Of a stretch of DNA of 64,000 nt, positions 9,629-19,493 are shown piece after piece. Within the stretch, counting starts at the first letter, position 1; each line of letters begins with the position of its first letter. The notes under the pieces are model-generated. The model had not been told where the DNA came from. It saw nothing but the letters and a program-made list of their open reading frames with translations, and did not search any database. The DNA is from Tissierella pigra. Lineage in GTDB: Bacteria; Bacillota; Clostridia; Tissierellales; Tissierellaceae. A program made the translations under genes and the position numbers. The stretch is taken from NCBI RefSeq assembly GCF_009695605.1, contig NZ_VUNQ01000015.1:1-64000 (forward strand), written 5' to 3'.

Positions 9629-9930
9629 AGTTTTCTCCTTTATAGTTTCTATTTTACCATAATCTTTTGATGTTTATTCTCTATATTCTAACGCTTGTAA
9701 TGTATGTCTTACAGTTGCCATTACTATTTCTTCTTAAATCAAATAGATAGTATATTTCATATCATTATATAAAGTTTTAATATCTTATCTATTATATCAT
9801 ATATATATTTGTTCTTTTGTCGAACCTTGTCTGAAAATTTAACTTTTTTCTGTATTATTTTTCTTACTTAAATATTTATAATAAAAAAATCAAGTCTTCA
9901 AAATAAGACCTGATTTATTGATTTTAATCT
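9629..9930. other. Intergenic region, no gene supported
   Basis: Three hundred bases of AT-rich sequence upstream of the ABC exporter. It contains a 15-codon minus-strand frame at 9674-9721 with only a weak ribosome binding site, not called as a gene, and the terminator of the downstream ATPase gene at 9882-9914. It presumably holds the exporter promoter, which could not be placed. Confidence 0.5.
9882..9914 (-). terminator. Terminator of the anti-sigma-type ATPase gene
   Basis: The arms 9889-9898 and 9905-9914 pair with one G-T. On the minus strand the stem runs into seven T residues (9888-9882). Confidence 0.75.
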
Positions 9931-10320
9931 TTAGTTTATTCGTTTTATTGCTGTAACTTTATTTTTTTGTATATAAAACTCATCTGAAAGACCATTTACA
10001 ATAACTAATCCTCTTCCAAAACATTTTAGATCAGTAGGATCATAGGATTTGCAGTCATAGTCTATACCCTTTCCTTCATCTTCCACCTGAATTGTTATTT
10101 TATCTTCTTCTACCTCTAAAGATAGTTTAACACATTTGGATATAATACTATCATTACCATGTAAAACTCCATTAATAACTAGTTCATTTAGTATTAGTTT
10201 TATGTCAAACATAGTATCTCTGTTCGATATTATCTTGTTTAATTTCTTTAAAATATCATCAATAAAGTTTTTTATCATTTCTAAGTCGCTGCATACAGTG
10301 CCACTGTACTTAAAATCCAA
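9931..10320 (-). CDS. RsbW-like ATP-binding protein (anti-sigma / serine kinase fold)
   Basis: About 129 residues forming a single GHKL ATPase domain. The N box ELVINGVLHGN and the G1 box VEDEGKGID are present, followed by GRGLVIVNGLSDEF. This is the pattern of HATPase_c_2 proteins such as RsbW and SpoIIAB, which bind sigma factors and phosphorylate anti-anti-sigma proteins. No anti-anti-sigma or sigma gene is adjacent, so the partner is unknown. The start is probably the TTG at 10320, nine bases after GGAAG. ATGs further upstream overlap that site. Confidence 0.75.
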   Translation of the reverse strand: MDFKYSGTVCSDLEMIKNFIDDILKKLNKIISNRDTMFDIKLILNELVINGVLHGNDSIISKCVKLSLEVEEDKITIQVEDEGKGIDYDCKSYDPTDLKCFGRGLVIVNGLSDEFYIQKNKVTAIKRIN

Positions 10321-10503
10321 TGTCATCACTTCCATCTAAATATTTAACTTCTTATTGTCTATTTATATTTTACCCATATTTTTCTTAATCTAACCCACAT
10401 TATAAATAAGCTTAAAAAAGTTTTTATAATTATTATTTTATAAGTTTATTAATCTTATATTTGGGTATCATCTACATGATTACAAAATGAGAGGAGGATG
10501 GAA

Positions 10504-10662
10504 ATGGAAAGATGGGTATGTGATCCATGTGGTTATGTTTATGATCCAGCAGAGGGAGATCCAGATAATGGAGTAGCTCCAGGAACTGCTTGGACAGATG
10601 TACCAGAGGATTGGGTGTGTCCAGTATGTGGTGCAGATAAAAGCCAATTTTCTCAAGAATAA
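10504..10662 (+). CDS. Rubredoxin
   Basis: A 52-residue protein with the two CxxC iron ligands, CDPCG at residues 6-10 and CPVCG at 39-43, and the conserved aromatic core YVYDPAEGD. It carries a single Fe(SCys)4 centre and shuttles electrons in the cytoplasm, often to rubrerythrin or other oxygen and peroxide reductases. A rubrerythrin lies at 52 kb. The ATG at 10504 is chosen because AGGAGG sits right beside the in-frame ATG at 10498, which is too close. It is divergent from the RsbW-like gene. Confidence 0.95.
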   Translation: MERWVCDPCGYVYDPAEGDPDNGVAPGTAWTDVPEDWVCPVCGADKSQFSQE

Positions 10663-10684
10663 AAAAGGATAATATTCCTTACAT

Positions 10685-10724
10685 AAAGGCCAGTAGTTTT
10701 TAAACTACTAGCCTTTGTTTTTTT
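10685..10724 (+). terminator. Terminator of rubredoxin, also facing engB
   Basis: The arms 10685-10699 and 10702-10716 form a perfect stem followed by a T-tract ending at 10724. The rubredoxin gene and engB converge on it. Confidence 0.85.
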
Positions 10725-11309
10725 CTATGAAATAATCTCTTCAAATACCTGCCATACTTTTTCCTTGTTTATCTTTTTTTCTGATGAATAAGGAATTATA
10801 AGGTTGGTGTCCTTGATTCCCAGTTTGTCTTTAATTATCTTTACGTTTTTTTGCCAATTTCCCTTTGAAATCTTATCTACCTTAGTTGCTATTACTATAC
10901 CTGTATATCCAAAGGATTTAATCCATTGGTACATCTGTAAGTCTTGGCTAGTTGGTTCGTGTCGTATATCTACAACTAAAACTACTTCCCTTAAGTTTTC
11001 TCTTTGGGTTAAATACCTATCTATTATTTCTCCCCATTTTTCGATTTCACTTTTAGAAGCTACTGCATAACCATATCCAGGTAAATCCACAAATCTAAAA
11101 CTATCATTTATTATATAGAAATTAATAGTTCTAGTTTTTCCTGGTTTTCCTGAAGTTCTTGCTAAATTTGTTCTATTAACCATGGAGTTTATAAAAGAGG
11201 ATTTTCCTACATTGGACCTTCCGGCAAAGGCTATTTCTGGAAGGTCATCTTGAGGATATTGCTTTGGACCTACTGCAATTGAATGTAAATCCGATTTAAT
11301 TATTTTCAT
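10725..11309 (-). CDS. engB: Ribosome biogenesis GTPase EngB (YsxC)
   Basis: About 194 residues, an essential GTPase that acts in large-subunit assembly. The motifs are [12 protein letters not shown] (P-loop), TRTINFY (switch I, G2), DLPGYGYA (G3) and TKVDKI (G4). The start is placed at the ATG at 11309, matching the usual N-terminus (MKIxKS) and length. It overlaps the end of lon by 14 bases, so the two are translationally coupled. The lon-engB pairing is common in Firmicutes. Confidence 0.95.
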   Translation of the reverse strand: MKIIKSDLHSIAVGPKQYPQDDLPEIAFAGRSNVGKSSFINSMVNRTNLARTSGKPGKTRTINFYIINDSFRFVDLPGYGYAVASKSEIEKWGEIIDRYLTQRENLREVVLVVDIRHEPTSQDLQMYQWIKSFGYTGIVIATKVDKISKGNWQKNVKIIKDKLGIKDTNLIIPYSSEKKINKEKVWQVFEEIIS

Positions 11310-13650
11310 TTTTATCAACTCTTTCAATTAAAGCTTGTTTTATTACTTGTTCCATATTTTTTACAGGAACAAATTTCATTTTTCTTCTTATTTTATCCGG
11401 AATTTCTTCTAAATCTTTTTCATTTTCTAAAGGTAATAGCACCTTCTTTATTCCCATTCTATTAGCTGCCAATACCTTTTCTTTAATACCACCAACTGGG
11501 AGTACTCTACCTCTTAAGGTAATCTCTCCTGTCATTGCAACTTCCCTTTTAATTGGTCTATTAGATAGTGCTGAAATAACTGCTGTAGCAATGGTAATTC
11601 CTGCAGATGGACCGTCTTTTGGTATTGCTCCTTCTGGAACATGAATGTGTATATCCATTTCTTTATGGAAGTTCTCTTCAATACCTAAAGTATTGGAATT
11701 AGCTCTAATATAACTAATTGCTGCCATGGCTGACTCCTTCATTACATCTCCTAATTTTCCTGTTAGTTGAATTTTTCCTGTGCCTTTCATACTATTTACT
11801 TCTACAGAAAGTGTTTCTCCTCCTACAGCTGTCCAAGCTAATCCATTTGCTACCCCTATTTGATTTTCCTCTTCTAAGGTATCAAATCTATATTTTTCAG
11901 CCCCTAAATAGTTTGATAAATTGTTATTATTTATTCTAATTTTCTTTTTGTTTTCCTCTACAATTCTCTTTGCTGATTTCCTGCATATATTGGCTATATT
12001 TCTTTCTAAATTTCTAACTCCTGCTTCTCTAGTATAATTATTTATTATACTTCTAACGGCAGATTCTGATACTATTAAATTATCTTCACTTAAACCATGT
12101 TCTTTTATTTGTTTAGGCAACAAGTGATTTAATGCAATCTGCAACTTTTCTTCTTCTGTATATCCTGATATTCTAATTACTTCCATTCTATCTAAAAGTG
12201 GCCCTGGAATTGTAGCTGTAGTATTTGCAGTAGTTATAAATAGCACTTTAGATAAATCAAAAGGTACATCTAAATAATGATCTGTAAATGTTACATTTTG
12301 TTCAGGGTCTAAAACCTCTAATAATGCACTGGCTGGGTCTCCTCTATAATCACTGCTTAATTTGTCAATTTCATCAAATAAGAATACTGGATTTTTAGTT
12401 CCTGCTTTTTTCATGGAATTAATTATACTTCCTGGCATAGAACCAATATAAGTCCTTCTATGACCTCTTATTTCTGCTTCATCCCTTACTCCACCTAAAG
12501 ACATTCTAACAAATTTTTTATTGAGAGATTTAGCAATTGACCTTGCTATGGACGTTTTTCCTACTCCTGGAGGTCCTACTAAACAGATTATAGGCCCTTT
12601 CATACTATTAGTCAGCTTCTTAATTGCTATAAACTCTAGTATTCTTTCCTTTACATCAGTTAATCCATAATGTTCTTCATTTAATATATCTCTAGATTTT
12701 TTAATATCTATTTTATCTTTAGTTTCCTTATTCCAAGGAAGGTCTATTATCCAGTCTAAATAAGTTCTAATAACTCCTGTTTCTGGTGAGTGAGATGATA
12801 ATCTGAGAAGTCTTTCAACTTCTTTCATTGCCTTTTCTTTTACTTCTTTAGGCATCTTTATTCCATTTATTTTCTCTTCATATTCCTCTGCTTCCACTAT
12901 TATATCATCATCTTGACCTAATTCTTTTTGAATAGCTTTTATTTGTTCTTTAAGGTAGTATTCTTTTTGAACTTTATTTATTTGTTTCTTTACTCTTTGA
13001 TTTATTTGATCTTCAATTTTTAACACTTCTATTTCTTCTTGAAGCATTATATGAAGTAATTCCAATCGTTCATAAAAATCAAAGGATTCTAATATTTTTT
13101 GGTCATCTTCTGGTTTTAAATATATATAAGAGGCTATAACATCTGCAAGCCTTCCTGGATCTTCTATATCTGTTATGGTAATTAAGATTTCAGAAGATAT
13201 TCTATCATTATAGGAGATATATTCTTCAAAATCATTTACTACAAGTCTCATGGCTGCCTCTGTAGTAGAATCTTTTTCTATATCTTCTTCTTCATATTTT
13301 AATTCTTCTACTTCAGTTATAAAATATGGTTCTTCTTGGATTATATCTGTTACTTTACCTCTATTTACTCCTTCCACCAATACCCTAATACTTCCACCAG
13401 GTAATTTTAACATTTGTTTTACCTTTGCTATAGTTCCTGTATGATAAAAATCATCTATACTTGGTTCATTGACCTTAGGGTCTTTTTGAGTACATAAAAG
13501 GATTTCAGAATCATCCATCATGGTCTTTTCTAAAGCTTTAATGGATTTATCTCGTCCAATATCAAAATGAACCACCATATGCGGAAACATGGATATGCCT
13601 CTTAGTGGTATTAATGGCAGGGTTTTCTTCTCTATATTATATTGATTCAA
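11296..13650 (-). CDS. lon: ATP-dependent protease Lon
   Basis: The protein is about 784 residues with three parts: an N-terminal LON substrate-binding domain starting at [16 protein letters not shown], an AAA+ domain with [11 protein letters not shown] (Walker A) and FLFDEIDKL (Walker B), and a C-terminal serine-lysine protease domain. The catalytic Ser lies in [13 protein letters not shown] and the Lys in [10 protein letters not shown]. The start is set at the TTG at 13650, nine bases after GGAGGG. The longer frame would add a hydrophobic N-terminus not found in Lon. It follows clpX at close spacing. Confidence 0.96.
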   Translation of the reverse strand: MNQYNIEKKTLPLIPLRGISMFPHMVVHFDIGRDKSIKALEKTMMDDSEILLCTQKDPKVNEPSIDDFYHTGTIAKVKQMLKLPGGSIRVLVEGVNRGKVTDIIQEEPYFITEVEELKYEEEDIEKDSTTEAAMRLVVNDFEEYISYNDRISSEILITITDIEDPGRLADVIASYIYLKPEDDQKILESFDFYERLELLHIMLQEEIEVLKIEDQINQRVKKQINKVQKEYYLKEQIKAIQKELGQDDDIIVEAEEYEEKINGIKMPKEVKEKAMKEVERLLRLSSHSPETGVIRTYLDWIIDLPWNKETKDKIDIKKSRDILNEEHYGLTDVKERILEFIAIKKLTNSMKGPIICLVGPPGVGKTSIARSIAKSLNKKFVRMSLGGVRDEAEIRGHRRTYIGSMPGSIINSMKKAGTKNPVFLFDEIDKLSSDYRGDPASALLEVLDPEQNVTFTDHYLDVPFDLSKVLFITTANTTATIPGPLLDRMEVIRISGYTEEEKLQIALNHLLPKQIKEHGLSEDNLIVSESAVRSIINNYTREAGVRNLERNIANICRKSAKRIVEENKKKIRINNNNLSNYLGAEKYRFDTLEEENQIGVANGLAWTAVGGETLSVEVNSMKGTGKIQLTGKLGDVMKESAMAAISYIRANSNTLGIEENFHKEMDIHIHVPEGAIPKDGPSAGITIATAVISALSNRPIKREVAMTGEITLRGRVLPVGGIKEKVLAANRMGIKKVLLPLENEKDLEEIPDKIRRKMKFVPVKNMEQVIKQALIERVDKNENN

Positions 13651-13717
13651 TTCTAATATCCCTCCAATAAACTGCAATATGTATAAATACAAGGAAAAGC
13701 CCACAAAAAGTGAGCCT

Positions 13718-14998
13718 TTAAGATGCAGATTCCTTGTTATTTGTTTTATTAGATCTACTTTTCTTTTTTCTATCTGAAATTACTAAAGTAGGTTCTACTT
13801 TATTCTCTATTGTTTCTTTAGTTATGACGCATTTTTCTACATCATCTCTAGAAGGAATTTCATACATAATATCCAGCATTACTTCTTCTATTATACTTCT
13901 AAGTCCTCTTGCTCCTGTCTTTCTCTCTATAGCTTTTTTAGCTATGGATACTAAAGCTTCGTTTTCAAATTCAAGATCTACTCCATCCATATTGAATAAT
14001 TCTTTATATTGTCTTACAAGTGCATTTTTAGGTTCTGTAAGGATTTTTACTAGTGATTCTTCATCTAATTCCTCTAAAGTCACCGTAACTGGAAGTCTTC
14101 CTACAAATTCTGGAATCAATCCAAATTTAAGAAGGTCTTCTGGTTGAAGATGTTTTAAAAGTTCTCCTATCTTTTGTTCCTTTTGTAAAGTTATATCTGC
14201 GCCAAAACCCATAGCTTTTTTACCTACACGATTTTGAATTATCTTATCTAAACCATCAAAAGCTCCTCCAACTATGAACAATATATTCGTTGTATCAACT
14301 TGAATGAATTCTTGATGAGGATGTTTTCTTCCACCTTGAGGTGGGACATTTGCAACTGTGCCTTCTAGTATTTTCAGAAGTGCCTGCTGTACTCCTTCAC
14401 CACTTACATCTCTTGTAATAGATGGGTTTTCAGTTTTTCTAGCTACTTTATCTACCTCATCTATATATATTATACCTTTTTCAGCTCTTTCTATATCATA
14501 ATCTGCTGCTTGAATAAGCTTTAAGATTATATTCTCTACATCTTCTCCTACATATCCTGCTTCTGTTAAGGAAGTAGCATCTGCTATTGCAAAAGGTACA
14601 TTTAATATCTTTGCTAAAGTCTGTGCTAATAATGTTTTACCAGAACCTGTAGGCCCTAACATAATAATATTACTTTTTTGTAGCTCCACATCGTTACTCT
14701 TTGTGGGTTTCTTGTTTATTCTTTTATAATGATTATAAACTGCTACGGCTAAAGCTCTTTTAGCTCTATCCTGTTTTATAACATATTCATCTAAAGTATC
14801 CTTTATGGCAGCAGGTTTTGGTAAATCTTGCATTTCATAATCGAAACTATCAATGAATTCCTCTTCAATTATTTCTTGACACAATTCTATACATTCATTA
14901 CATATATAAACATTTGGCCCTGCAATAAGCCTTCTGACTTGTTCTTGGGGCTTCCCACAGAAAGAGCAACGAAGCTGTCTTTCATCATATTTTACCAC
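13718..14998 (-). CDS. clpX: ClpX, ATP-binding subunit of the ClpXP protease
   Basis: A 426-residue AAA+ unfoldase that selects substrates and feeds them to ClpP. The zinc-binding domain has CSFCGKP and CNECIELC (residues 11-40). The ATPase has [22 protein letters not shown] and a sensor region. The loop that docks on ClpP (the IGF-type loop) is not exactly placed; the region near [14 protein letters not shown] is the usual pore-side sequence. The start is a GTG after GAGGTG. It lies between lon and clpP in one operon run. Confidence 0.97.
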   Translation of the reverse strand: MVKYDERQLRCSFCGKPQEQVRRLIAGPNVYICNECIELCQEIIEEEFIDSFDYEMQDLPKPAAIKDTLDEYVIKQDRAKRALAVAVYNHYKRINKKPTKSNDVELQKSNIIMLGPTGSGKTLLAQTLAKILNVPFAIADATSLTEAGYVGEDVENIILKLIQAADYDIERAEKGIIYIDEVDKVARKTENPSITRDVSGEGVQQALLKILEGTVANVPPQGGRKHPHQEFIQVDTTNILFIVGGAFDGLDKIIQNRVGKKAMGFGADITLQKEQKIGELLKHLQPEDLLKFGLIPEFVGRLPVTVTLEELDEESLVKILTEPKNALVRQYKELFNMDGVDLEFENEALVSIAKKAIERKTGARGLRSIIEEVMLDIMYEIPSRDDVEKCVITKETIENKVEPTLVISDRKKKSRSNKTNNKESAS

Positions 14999-15016
14999 GA
15001 TGACACCTCACTTATA

Positions 15017-15598
15017 TTATTTTCTTGATATTACCTCGTCTATTATTCCATATGTTTTTGCTTCTTCTGCTGTCATGTAATAATCTCTGTCTGTATCTTT
15101 AGATACCTTTTCTAATGGTTGACCTGTTCTTTCTGCCAATATTCTATTTATTCTTTCTCTTATTTCAATAATCTTTTCAGCTTGAATTCTTATATCTTCA
15201 GCCTGACCTTTAGCTCCACCTAAAGGCTGGTGTATCATAATATCAGCATTTGGCAAAGCAAATCTTTTACCTTTTGCTCCTGCTGCAAGTAAAAATGCAC
15301 CCATAGATGCTGCCATACCAGTACATATAGTTGATACATCTGGTTTTATATATTGCATAGTATCAAATATAGCAAATCCTGCACTTACTGAACCACCTGG
15401 ACTATTTATATAAAGTTGAATATCTTTCTCTGGGTCTTCTGCTTCTAGGAATAATAATTGTGCAACTATAAGATTTGCACTGACATCATTAACTTCACTG
15501 CCTAGAAATATTATTCTTTCTTTTAATAATCTAGAGTAAATATCATAAGATCTTTCCCCTCTGTTAGTTTGCTCTACTACCATAGGAACTAAAGTCAC
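15017..15598 (-). CDS. clpP: ClpP, proteolytic subunit of the Clp protease
   Basis: A serine peptidase of about 193 residues that forms a two-ring chamber with ClpX. The Ser lies in [14 protein letters not shown], the His in [15 protein letters not shown] and the Asp in DTDRDYYM. The N-terminus matches the family if translation begins at the GTG at 15598, seven bases after GGAGGGA. The ATG five codons earlier overlaps that ribosome binding site. The order tig-clpP-clpX-lon-engB is the usual Firmicute arrangement. Confidence 0.97.
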   Translation of the reverse strand: MTLVPMVVEQTNRGERSYDIYSRLLKERIIFLGSEVNDVSANLIVAQLLFLEAEDPEKDIQLYINSPGGSVSAGFAIFDTMQYIKPDVSTICTGMAASMGAFLLAAGAKGKRFALPNADIMIHQPLGGAKGQAEDIRIQAEKIIEIRERINRILAERTGQPLEKVSKDTDRDYYMTAEEAKTYGIIDEVISRK

Positions 15599-15616
15599 TT
15601 TACATCCCTCCATTAA

Positions 15617-16906
15617 TTATTTAAATTTAACGATTGATTTAAGCAATTCAATAACCTTTTGATTAGTAATAGCTGTTTCTAAGAAAGATAAATCTCCCTT
15701 TCTCATATCTTCAATAAATTTCTCTTTATTTTCTTGCTTATAGGAATCAGCCATTTTTTCTAATTCTTTGTCTATATCTTCTTCTGTTACAGTAATATTT
15801 TCAGCCTTAGCAATAGCCTCAAGAACTAAGTCTCCTTTAACTCTTTGAGCCGCCATAGGTCTTAACTGTTCTTTTAAGCTATCTATAGTTGAATTAGTTA
15901 TTTGTAAATACTGCTCTAAATTGATTCCTTGTGTTCTCATTCTATAATCAAAATCAGATAATTCATTTTGTAACTGAGTATCTATCATAGCTTCTGGTAT
16001 ATCCACTTCGCAAGATTCTATTACTTTTTCAATTAGATTATTTTCATTTTCTACTTCTTCTTTTTCTTTGAATTCTTTTTCTAGTTTTTCTTTAATATCA
16101 TTTTTATATTCTTCTAAAGTATCAAATTCAGATACATCTTTTGCGAACTCATCATCAAGTTCTGGTAATTCTTTTTCTTTTATTTCATTTATCTTTACTT
16201 TAAATATGGCTTCTTTGCCTTTTAACTCTTCTGCATGGTATTCTTCTGGGAAAGTTACTACTACATCTACTTCTTCTCCTTTATTCTTACCCACTAATTG
16301 TTCTTCAAAACCTGGAATAAATCTTCCAGAACCAATTTCTAATTCTTGTGCTTCAGCAGTTCCACCTTGGAATTGTTCTTCTCCTACAAATCCTTTATAA
16401 TCAATATTTAATATATCACCAGTTGTAACAGCTCTATCTTCTACATCTATTATTCTTCCGTTCATTTCCTGAACTGATTTTAATTCTTCTGTTATATTAT
16501 CATCTGTTACATTATACTCTATTTTTTCGATTTCTATACTTTTGTAATCTCCAATATTTACCTCTGGTTTAACTACTACTTCTATTTTAACAACAATAGG
16601 TTTCCCTTTTTCTATTTCATCAATATCTACTTCTGGTTGGTCAACTGGTTCAAGCTTTAATTCTTCTACTGCATTATTATATGCTTCTGGCAAAATAAGA
16701 TTAATAGCTTCTTCATAAAAAAATTCTGGACCATAATTTAGTTCTATAATCTTTCTTGGTACTTTTCCTTTTCTAAATCCTGGAATATTGAATCTTGATC
16801 TGTTTTTTATATACGCTTCTTGCGTTGCTTTTTCAAAATCTACCTCTGGTATTTCAATGGTAAAACTAACTTTATTACTCTCTTTTTTTTCTAATACAGC
16901 TTTCAT
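15617..16906 (-). CDS. tig: Trigger factor
   Basis: A 429-residue ribosome-bound chaperone and peptidyl-prolyl isomerase. The ribosome-binding motif is present as FNIPGFRKGKVPRK (near 38-51). The FKBP-type domain follows, with GDILNIDYKGFVG, GSGRFIPGFEEQLVG and the C-terminal helical cradle. The length and domain order are normal. It is the first gene of the tig-clpP-clpX run. Confidence 0.96.
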   Translation of the reverse strand: MKAVLEKKESNKVSFTIEIPEVDFEKATQEAYIKNRSRFNIPGFRKGKVPRKIIELNYGPEFFYEEAINLILPEAYNNAVEELKLEPVDQPEVDIDEIEKGKPIVVKIEVVVKPEVNIGDYKSIEIEKIEYNVTDDNITEELKSVQEMNGRIIDVEDRAVTTGDILNIDYKGFVGEEQFQGGTAEAQELEIGSGRFIPGFEEQLVGKNKGEEVDVVVTFPEEYHAEELKGKEAIFKVKINEIKEKELPELDDEFAKDVSEFDTLEEYKNDIKEKLEKEFKEKEEVENENNLIEKVIESCEVDIPEAMIDTQLQNELSDFDYRMRTQGINLEQYLQITNSTIDSLKEQLRPMAAQRVKGDLVLEAIAKAENITVTEEDIDKELEKMADSYKQENKEKFIEDMRKGDLSFLETAITNQKVIELLKSIVKFK

Positions 16907-17017
16907 TTATATTTTCCTCCTCCAGTATATTTATCCATTTTAACTAACCTATTATATCATAAAATTATAACATAACAAATAACAATATCCAACACTATAA
17001 ATCACAAAAACATAGTA

Positions 17018-17048
17018 AAAAAACCAATGGTCCAAATCCACTGGTTTT
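17018..17048 (-). terminator. Terminator downstream of tRNA-Leu
   Basis: The arms 17020-17030 and 17038-17048 pair on the minus strand and run into a T-tract. It separates the tRNA gene from tig. Confidence 0.75.
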
Positions 17049-17052
17049 AACA

Positions 17053-17136
17053 TGGTGCGGGAAAGAGGACTTGAACCCCCACGTCAATGACACTAGATCC
17101 TAAGTCTAGCGCGTCTGCCAATTCCGCCACTCCCGC
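17053..17136 (-). tRNA. tRNA-Leu (anticodon UAG)
   Basis: The minus strand folds as a type II tRNA of 84 nt. The acceptor GCGGGAG pairs with TTCCCGC, the anticodon stem CTAGA/TCTAG holds the loop CTTAGGA with anticodon TAG (reads CUA), a long variable arm is present, and the T arm contains GGTTCAAGTCC. The 3' CCA is encoded. A terminator follows. It stands between degV and tig. Confidence 0.96.
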
Positions 17137-17201
17137 ATAAATAAAATAAATTTAACTCACTTTATTATTATACCATGTTGTTTTTACTTGTCAATATTTT
17201 T

Positions 17202-18038
17202 TTAAAAGACAAGTATTACTCCCCCATCATAAGCGTATGCCGTACTAAGACCTGCTGTCTTTACTACAATTATGTCCTTGAAATTATATCTACTTTGAAT
17301 TTCTCTCTTTAATTCCTCAGCTTTGTCCAGAGCATTTGCATGGGAAATGGCTAAAATCTTTTCTTCAAATTTTTCTCCAGTTTCTCCAATTATCTCAATT
17401 AGTCTCTTGAAAGCCTTTTTGGTACCCCTTACATTTTCAACTAATTTTATTTCCCCGTCATCAGTAGATCCCATAATAGGCTTTAAGTTTAATACATTAG
17501 CTATTAATCCCTTTGTTTTTGAAATCCTTCCATTTTTAATTAAATTATCTAAACTCTCTAAAATGAAAAATGTTTTCATTCCATTAATGTAACTCTCTAC
17601 TTTTTCTACTATTTCAAAGTTACTTAACTGCTTTTCTACTAATTCCTGTATTTTCATAGATATTAAAGTTTCTCCTATACTTGCAGACTTTGAATCAAAT
17701 ACATGAATAAATTTATTTTGATCTTCCTCCTGTACCATTTCTTTTGCCAACAATGCTGAATTATATGTTCCGCTTAGCTGACTTGAGATGGTAACAGCAA
17801 AAATATTATCTGCCTTTCTGTATTCAGTTACAAAATCTCCAGGTGAAGGGCAGGAAGTCTTTACTGGATTTGAACTATTTCTCATAGCTTGAATTAATTC
17901 TATAGGATTCATGCTTTCATCATCAATAAATTTTTTATCGTCTACATCTATTTTAAATGGAACTAAGCTTATATTAAGATTTTCCTTTAGTTCTTCATTT
18001 AAATCACAACTACTATCTGCTACAATTTTATAATTCAT
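17202..18038 (-). CDS. DegV family fatty-acid-binding protein (second copy)
   Basis: This 278-residue DegV/FakB-type protein has VADSSCDLNEEL at the N-terminus, TSCPSPGDF, SSQLSGTYNSA and KNGRISKTKG. It shares the fold with the DegV at 161-1033 but differs widely in sequence, so the two are old paralogs. It probably presents a different fatty acid to FakA. It lies 18 bases downstream of glmM on the same strand. The C-terminus ends in a hydrophobic GGVILVF. Confidence 0.88.
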   Translation of the reverse strand: MNYKIVADSSCDLNEELKENLNISLVPFKIDVDDKKFIDDESMNPIELIQAMRNSSNPVKTSCPSPGDFVTEYRKADNIFAVTISSQLSGTYNSALLAKEMVQEEDQNKFIHVFDSKSASIGETLISMKIQELVEKQLSNFEIVEKVESYINGMKTFFILESLDNLIKNGRISKTKGLIANVLNLKPIMGSTDDGEIKLVENVRGTKKAFKRLIEIIGETGEKFEEKILAISHANALDKAEELKREIQSRYNFKDIIVVKTAGLSTAYAYDGGVILVF

Positions 18039-18056
18039 CTAATCACCCCACATTTT

Positions 18057-19403
18057 TTAATTTCCTAATCTTATTTCAATAAACTCTGCTAAATCAGATG
18101 CTATTTTTAAAAGCCCTATATCTTCCTTAGCTTCAAGCATTACTCTAACTAAAGGTTCTGTACCTGAAGGTCTTATGACTACTCTTCCTTGACCTTTAAA
18201 CATATCTTCAATTCTTTCTATTTCTTCTCTTATTTCTTCATTTTCATAATATTTATATTTAAGTTCATTTCTTACTTTTGCATTTACTAATATCTGTGGG
18301 AAATCAGTCATTAGATTATTTAATTCCGACATAACTTTTCCTGTAGCTTTCATTACCTCAAGTAAATGAAGTCCAGTGGCCAAACCATCTCCTGTAGTAT
18401 TATAATCTAGAAAGATTATATGGCCTGATTGTTCTCCACCTAATACAAAATCTTTAGAAATCATTTCTTCCAATATATATCTATCTCCGACTTTAGTTTT
18501 TACTATATTCATACCATTTTCCTGTAAAAAGGTGTCTAACCCCATATTAGTCATTATAGTACCTACAATAGTGTTGTTTTTAAGTTTGCCTTGTTTTTTA
18601 AGATATTGTCCGCAAATAGCCAATATATGGTCACCATCTAATACGTTTCCCAGTTCATCTACGGCTATTATCCTATCTCCATCACCATCAAAAGAGATAC
18701 CTATATCTGCTTTTTCTTTCAATACTAGCTCTTGAATCATCTTAGGATTAGTAGAACCACAATTTTTATTTATATTCATTCCATCTGGTTCAGTATTTAT
18801 TACTACCACTTCTCCACCAAGTCTTTTTATAGTTTCAGGACCAATTTTATATAATGCACCATGCCCACAATCCATAGCAATTTTAACTCCTGTTAAATCT
18901 ATATTAGATGTAGATACTAAATAATCTATGTAATCCTTTGGTCCGTTTTCTTCTTTTATTACCTTACCAATATTTTCTCCTATTGGTCTTATATCTAATT
19001 CTTTCTTATTTAATATAATGTCTTCAATTTCCTCCTCTACCTCATCTGGCAGTTTAAATCCTTGGTTATTAAAAAATTTAATCCCATTATATTCACCTGG
19101 ATTATGAGACGCAGATATAACTACCCCTGATAGAGCATTATATTTTCTTATTAAATATGCCACTGCTGGAGTAGGTATAACTCCTACGGATATAACGTCT
19201 AATCCCATGGAACAAATACCTGCTGTTATGGCAGCTTCTAACATATCACCTGATGCCCTTGTATCTTTTCCTACTATTACTATACCTTTTTTTTCTTTAG
19301 CTAATATATAAGCACCTGCTCTCCCTACTTCATAGGCTAACTCTGGAGTTAAGTCCTTATTTGCAATTCCTCTAATACCATCTGTACCAAATAGTTTACC
19401 CAT
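18057..19403 (-). CDS. glmM: Phosphoglucosamine mutase
   Basis: The 448-residue enzyme converts glucosamine-6-phosphate to glucosamine-1-phosphate for cell-wall precursors. The active-site phosphoserine lies in SASHNPGEYNGIK (near 100), the magnesium loop is DGDGDR, the sugar-binding loop is GGEQSGH and the phosphate loop is RPSGTEPLVRVM. In many Firmicutes glmM is co-transcribed with cdaA and cdaR. Here it is about 28 kb from them. GlmM is known to restrain CdaA activity in some species; that link is family knowledge, not seen here. Confidence 0.96.
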   Translation of the reverse strand: MGKLFGTDGIRGIANKDLTPELAYEVGRAGAYILAKEKKGIVIVGKDTRASGDMLEAAITAGICSMGLDVISVGVIPTPAVAYLIRKYNALSGVVISASHNPGEYNGIKFFNNQGFKLPDEVEEEIEDIILNKKELDIRPIGENIGKVIKEENGPKDYIDYLVSTSNIDLTGVKIAMDCGHGALYKIGPETIKRLGGEVVVINTEPDGMNINKNCGSTNPKMIQELVLKEKADIGISFDGDGDRIIAVDELGNVLDGDHILAICGQYLKKQGKLKNNTIVGTIMTNMGLDTFLQENGMNIVKTKVGDRYILEEMISKDFVLGGEQSGHIIFLDYNTTGDGLATGLHLLEVMKATGKVMSELNNLMTDFPQILVNAKVRNELKYKYYENEEIREEIERIEDMFKGQGRVVIRPSGTEPLVRVMLEAKEDIGLLKIASDLAEFIEIRLGN

Positions 19404-19421
19404 ATTATAAACCTCCCCATT

Positions 19422-19493
19422 AGTGAATAACTAAAACAAAAATTCCTCATTTAATTGAGAACAGCAATCCATTGGTCGTTTTAACTATTCACT
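19422..19493. repeat. Imperfect palindrome overlapping the end of the CCA gene
   Basis: The arms 19422-19437 and 19478-19493 (AGTGAATA cores) are inverted copies with two mismatches. A related sequence occurs at 32833-32868. This suggests a dispersed palindromic element of this genome. It lies between glmM and the CCA-adding enzyme gene, so it may affect their shared transcript. Confidence 0.5.

Noticed and set aside
9674-9721. 15-codon minus-strand frame upstream of the ABC exporter gene
   Set aside because: Only a weak AAGAAG site is present, it is very short, and it has no recognisable feature.
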